From Nanobdellota archaeon (GTDB lineage: Bacteria; Patescibacteriota; Minisyncoccia; UBA6257; GWB1-50-10), in the NCBI GenBank assembly GCA_030695805.1, contig JAUYPG010000090.1, positions 1-6,070 of the forward strand: a DNA stretch of 6,070 nt, read 5' to 3'. Positions 5,234 through 6,070 of this stretch are shown piece after piece (within the stretch, counting starts at the first letter, position 1; the number at the start of each line of letters is the position of its first letter). The notes below the pieces were generated by a model that did no database searches, had not been told where the DNA came from, and was given only the letters and a program-made list of their open reading frames with translations. The translations under genes were made by a program, and so were the position numbers.

Positions 5234-6021
5234 AAAAAAAACGAAAAGAATTCACTCCCGCGAAACGGAAAAAAATCCGAAGGCGTATCCTCTTCTCCGC
5301 GGGCATTCTCCTCGGAGTAACGCTCATTGGGGCATCCATATATATAGGAGTGTTTTCGGATGTGCCGAAGGTGCGGGAGGTTCGGGTACACGGAAATCGG
5401 CTGGTCGGAGAGAAAGAAATTATCGTCGAGGCGGTGAGGGTGCTAGAAAAAGAGGACTGGTGGAAGAATGTGCTGGGAAGGGATCACATTCTTTTTTGGC
5501 GCCCCGGAAATATACAAGGCATTGAAAAGACGCTCCGAAAACTAAAAACAGCGCGCGTAGAGCGGAGCATGGAGAAGAGAGCCGTCATAATCGAGGTGGA
5601 GGAAGAAGAGGCCAACGGGGTCTGGTGCGTGCCGGGGGGAGTATGCTTCGCGTTTAACGAGAAGGGAGTGCTTTTCGCCGAGTCCCCGGACGTGCGGGGG
5701 TATCTCATTATCAAAATCATGGGAGAGGAGGGCGCGCCGACTGCCGTTGGAGACGAGGTCTTGGGAAACGCGGAGTGGTTTCAGAATATCCGGAAGACGA
5801 TAGAGGGAGTGGAAGGAGCGGGAATCAAGATAAGGAGCGCGGAGATGAGAGACCGAGGGAGAAAAGAGTGGAGCATAGAAACGGCGGAAGGGGCGGAAAT
5901 GCTTTTCAGTTTGGACCGAAGCCCAGAGAATATCGGTCTTATTCTCCAAGAACTGAAGAAAGAAGGGGAGAAGGGACGAATAATGGATTTTCGCGTGCCG
6001 GAGAAAATATACATAAAATAA
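5230..6021 (+). CDS. FtsQ/DivIB-like cell-division protein (single TM, POTRA domain)
   Basis: This 263-aa protein has the FtsQ/DivIB layout. A very basic cytoplasmic N-terminus (1-19) is followed by one membrane segment (about 20-42) and an external POTRA-like region starting V-R-E-V-R-V-H-G-N (48-56) and running to about 124. A beta region follows with the typical F-N-E-K-G-V-L-F (142-149), and the end F-R-V-P-E-K-I-Y-I-K resembles the terminal strand of FtsQ. Members join the FtsB-FtsL divisome subcomplex and help activate septal wall synthesis. Sequence conservation is low, as is usual for the family, so the call rests mainly on architecture. Two external cysteines, C133 and C139, could form a disulfide. 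The ATG overlaps the nfo TGA as ATGA, with no clear Shine-Dalgarno site, and is followed by a run of nine A. The TAA stop coincides with a second copy of the heptad-element boundary. Confidence 0.75.
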   Translation: MKKKRKEFTPAKRKKIRRRILFSAGILLGVTLIGASIYIGVFSDVPKVREVRVHGNRLVGEKEIIVEAVRVLEKEDWWKNVLGRDHILFWRPGNIQGIEKTLRKLKTARVERSMEKRAVIIEVEEEEANGVWCVPGGVCFAFNEKGVLFAESPDVRGYLIIKIMGEEGAPTAVGDEVLGNAEWFQNIRKTIEGVEGAGIKIRSAEMRDRGRKEWSIETAEGAEMLFSLDRSPENIGLILQELKKEGEKGRIMDFRVPEKIYIK

Positions 6022-6031
6022 ATTTCTAATT
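6018..6031. repeat. Second copy of the heptad-element boundary at the ftsQ stop
   Basis: The 14-mer ataaatttctaatt occurs here and at 4294-4307. In both places it begins one base before a TAA stop codon. Here only about 1.5 heptad units are present before the sequence changes to a GC-rich hairpin, so it looks like a partial or nested copy. Confidence 0.5.
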
Positions 6032-6033
6032 AC

Positions 6034-6068
6034 CCCGCCCGACTTCGCCAAGACGAAGTCATGGCGGG
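6034..6068. repeat. GC-rich hairpin after ftsQ, running to the window edge
   Basis: Outer arms cccgcc (6034-6039) and ggcggg (6063-6068) and inner arms gacttcg (6041-6047) and cgaagtc (6054-6060) form a 13-bp stem with a small bulge and a 6-nt loop (ccaaga). It begins 12 nt after the ftsQ stop. No T-run is visible because the window ends at 6070, so it may be a terminator or a dispersed palindromic repeat. Confidence 0.55.
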
Positions 6069-6070
6069 CG

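Noticed and set aside
5542..6051. Minus-strand open frame (169 codons) opposite the ftsQ-like gene
   Set aside because: The plus-strand frame has a coherent membrane segment and FtsQ-type motifs. The reverse frame has no domain pattern.

Overview
The window holds five complete or near-complete genes, all on the + strand. In order they are uvrA, uvrC, a small MazG-type nucleotide pyrophosphohydrolase, nfo (endonuclease IV) and an ftsQ/divIB-like division gene. Four of the five act in DNA repair or nucleotide-pool maintenance. The fifth overlaps nfo by four bases. uvrB is not in the window.

The organism is most likely a member of the Patescibacteria/CPR, probably Parcubacteria-like (inference, about 0.6). 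The reasons are reduced versions of universal proteins (UvrA of 839 aa, UvrC of 436 aa), weak or absent Shine-Dalgarno sites, an FtsQ-like gene placed among repair genes, and AT-rich heptad repeats in the spacers. TGA is used as a stop (nfo), so this is not a lineage with TGA recoded to glycine.

Region by region: 1-38 is the unresolved edge upstream of uvrA. uvrA (39-2558) and uvrC (2564-3874) are 5 nt apart and look like one transcription unit. UvrA lacks the insertion domain, and UvrC lacks the C-terminal helix-hairpin-helix domain while keeping both nuclease active sites. The uvrC coding sequence carries several short palindromic sequences read through in frame. A perfect 17-bp hairpin (3878-3915) follows uvrC. 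A promoter-like site then precedes the mazG gene (3968-4297), with TATAAT ending 6 nt before the ATG, which suggests a leaderless mRNA. The mazG stop codon touches an approximately 86-bp element made of 7-bp repeats in inverted halves (4297-4382). nfo (4391-5233) and the ftsQ-like gene (5230-6021) overlap as ATGA. The same repeat boundary motif recurs exactly at the ftsQ stop codon, followed by a GC-rich hairpin that runs to the window edge.

Together, UvrA and UvrC would act with UvrB (encoded elsewhere) in nucleotide excision repair. Nfo would cut abasic sites and 3' blocks, the MazG protein would hydrolyse non-canonical or excess NTPs, and the FtsQ-like protein would sit in the membrane in the divisome. 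The most unusual material is the set of palindromes sharing a CCGAG...GCGAGG core inside uvrC, the missing UvrA insertion domain, and the heptad element that abuts stop codons. No wholly new multi-gene system is visible.
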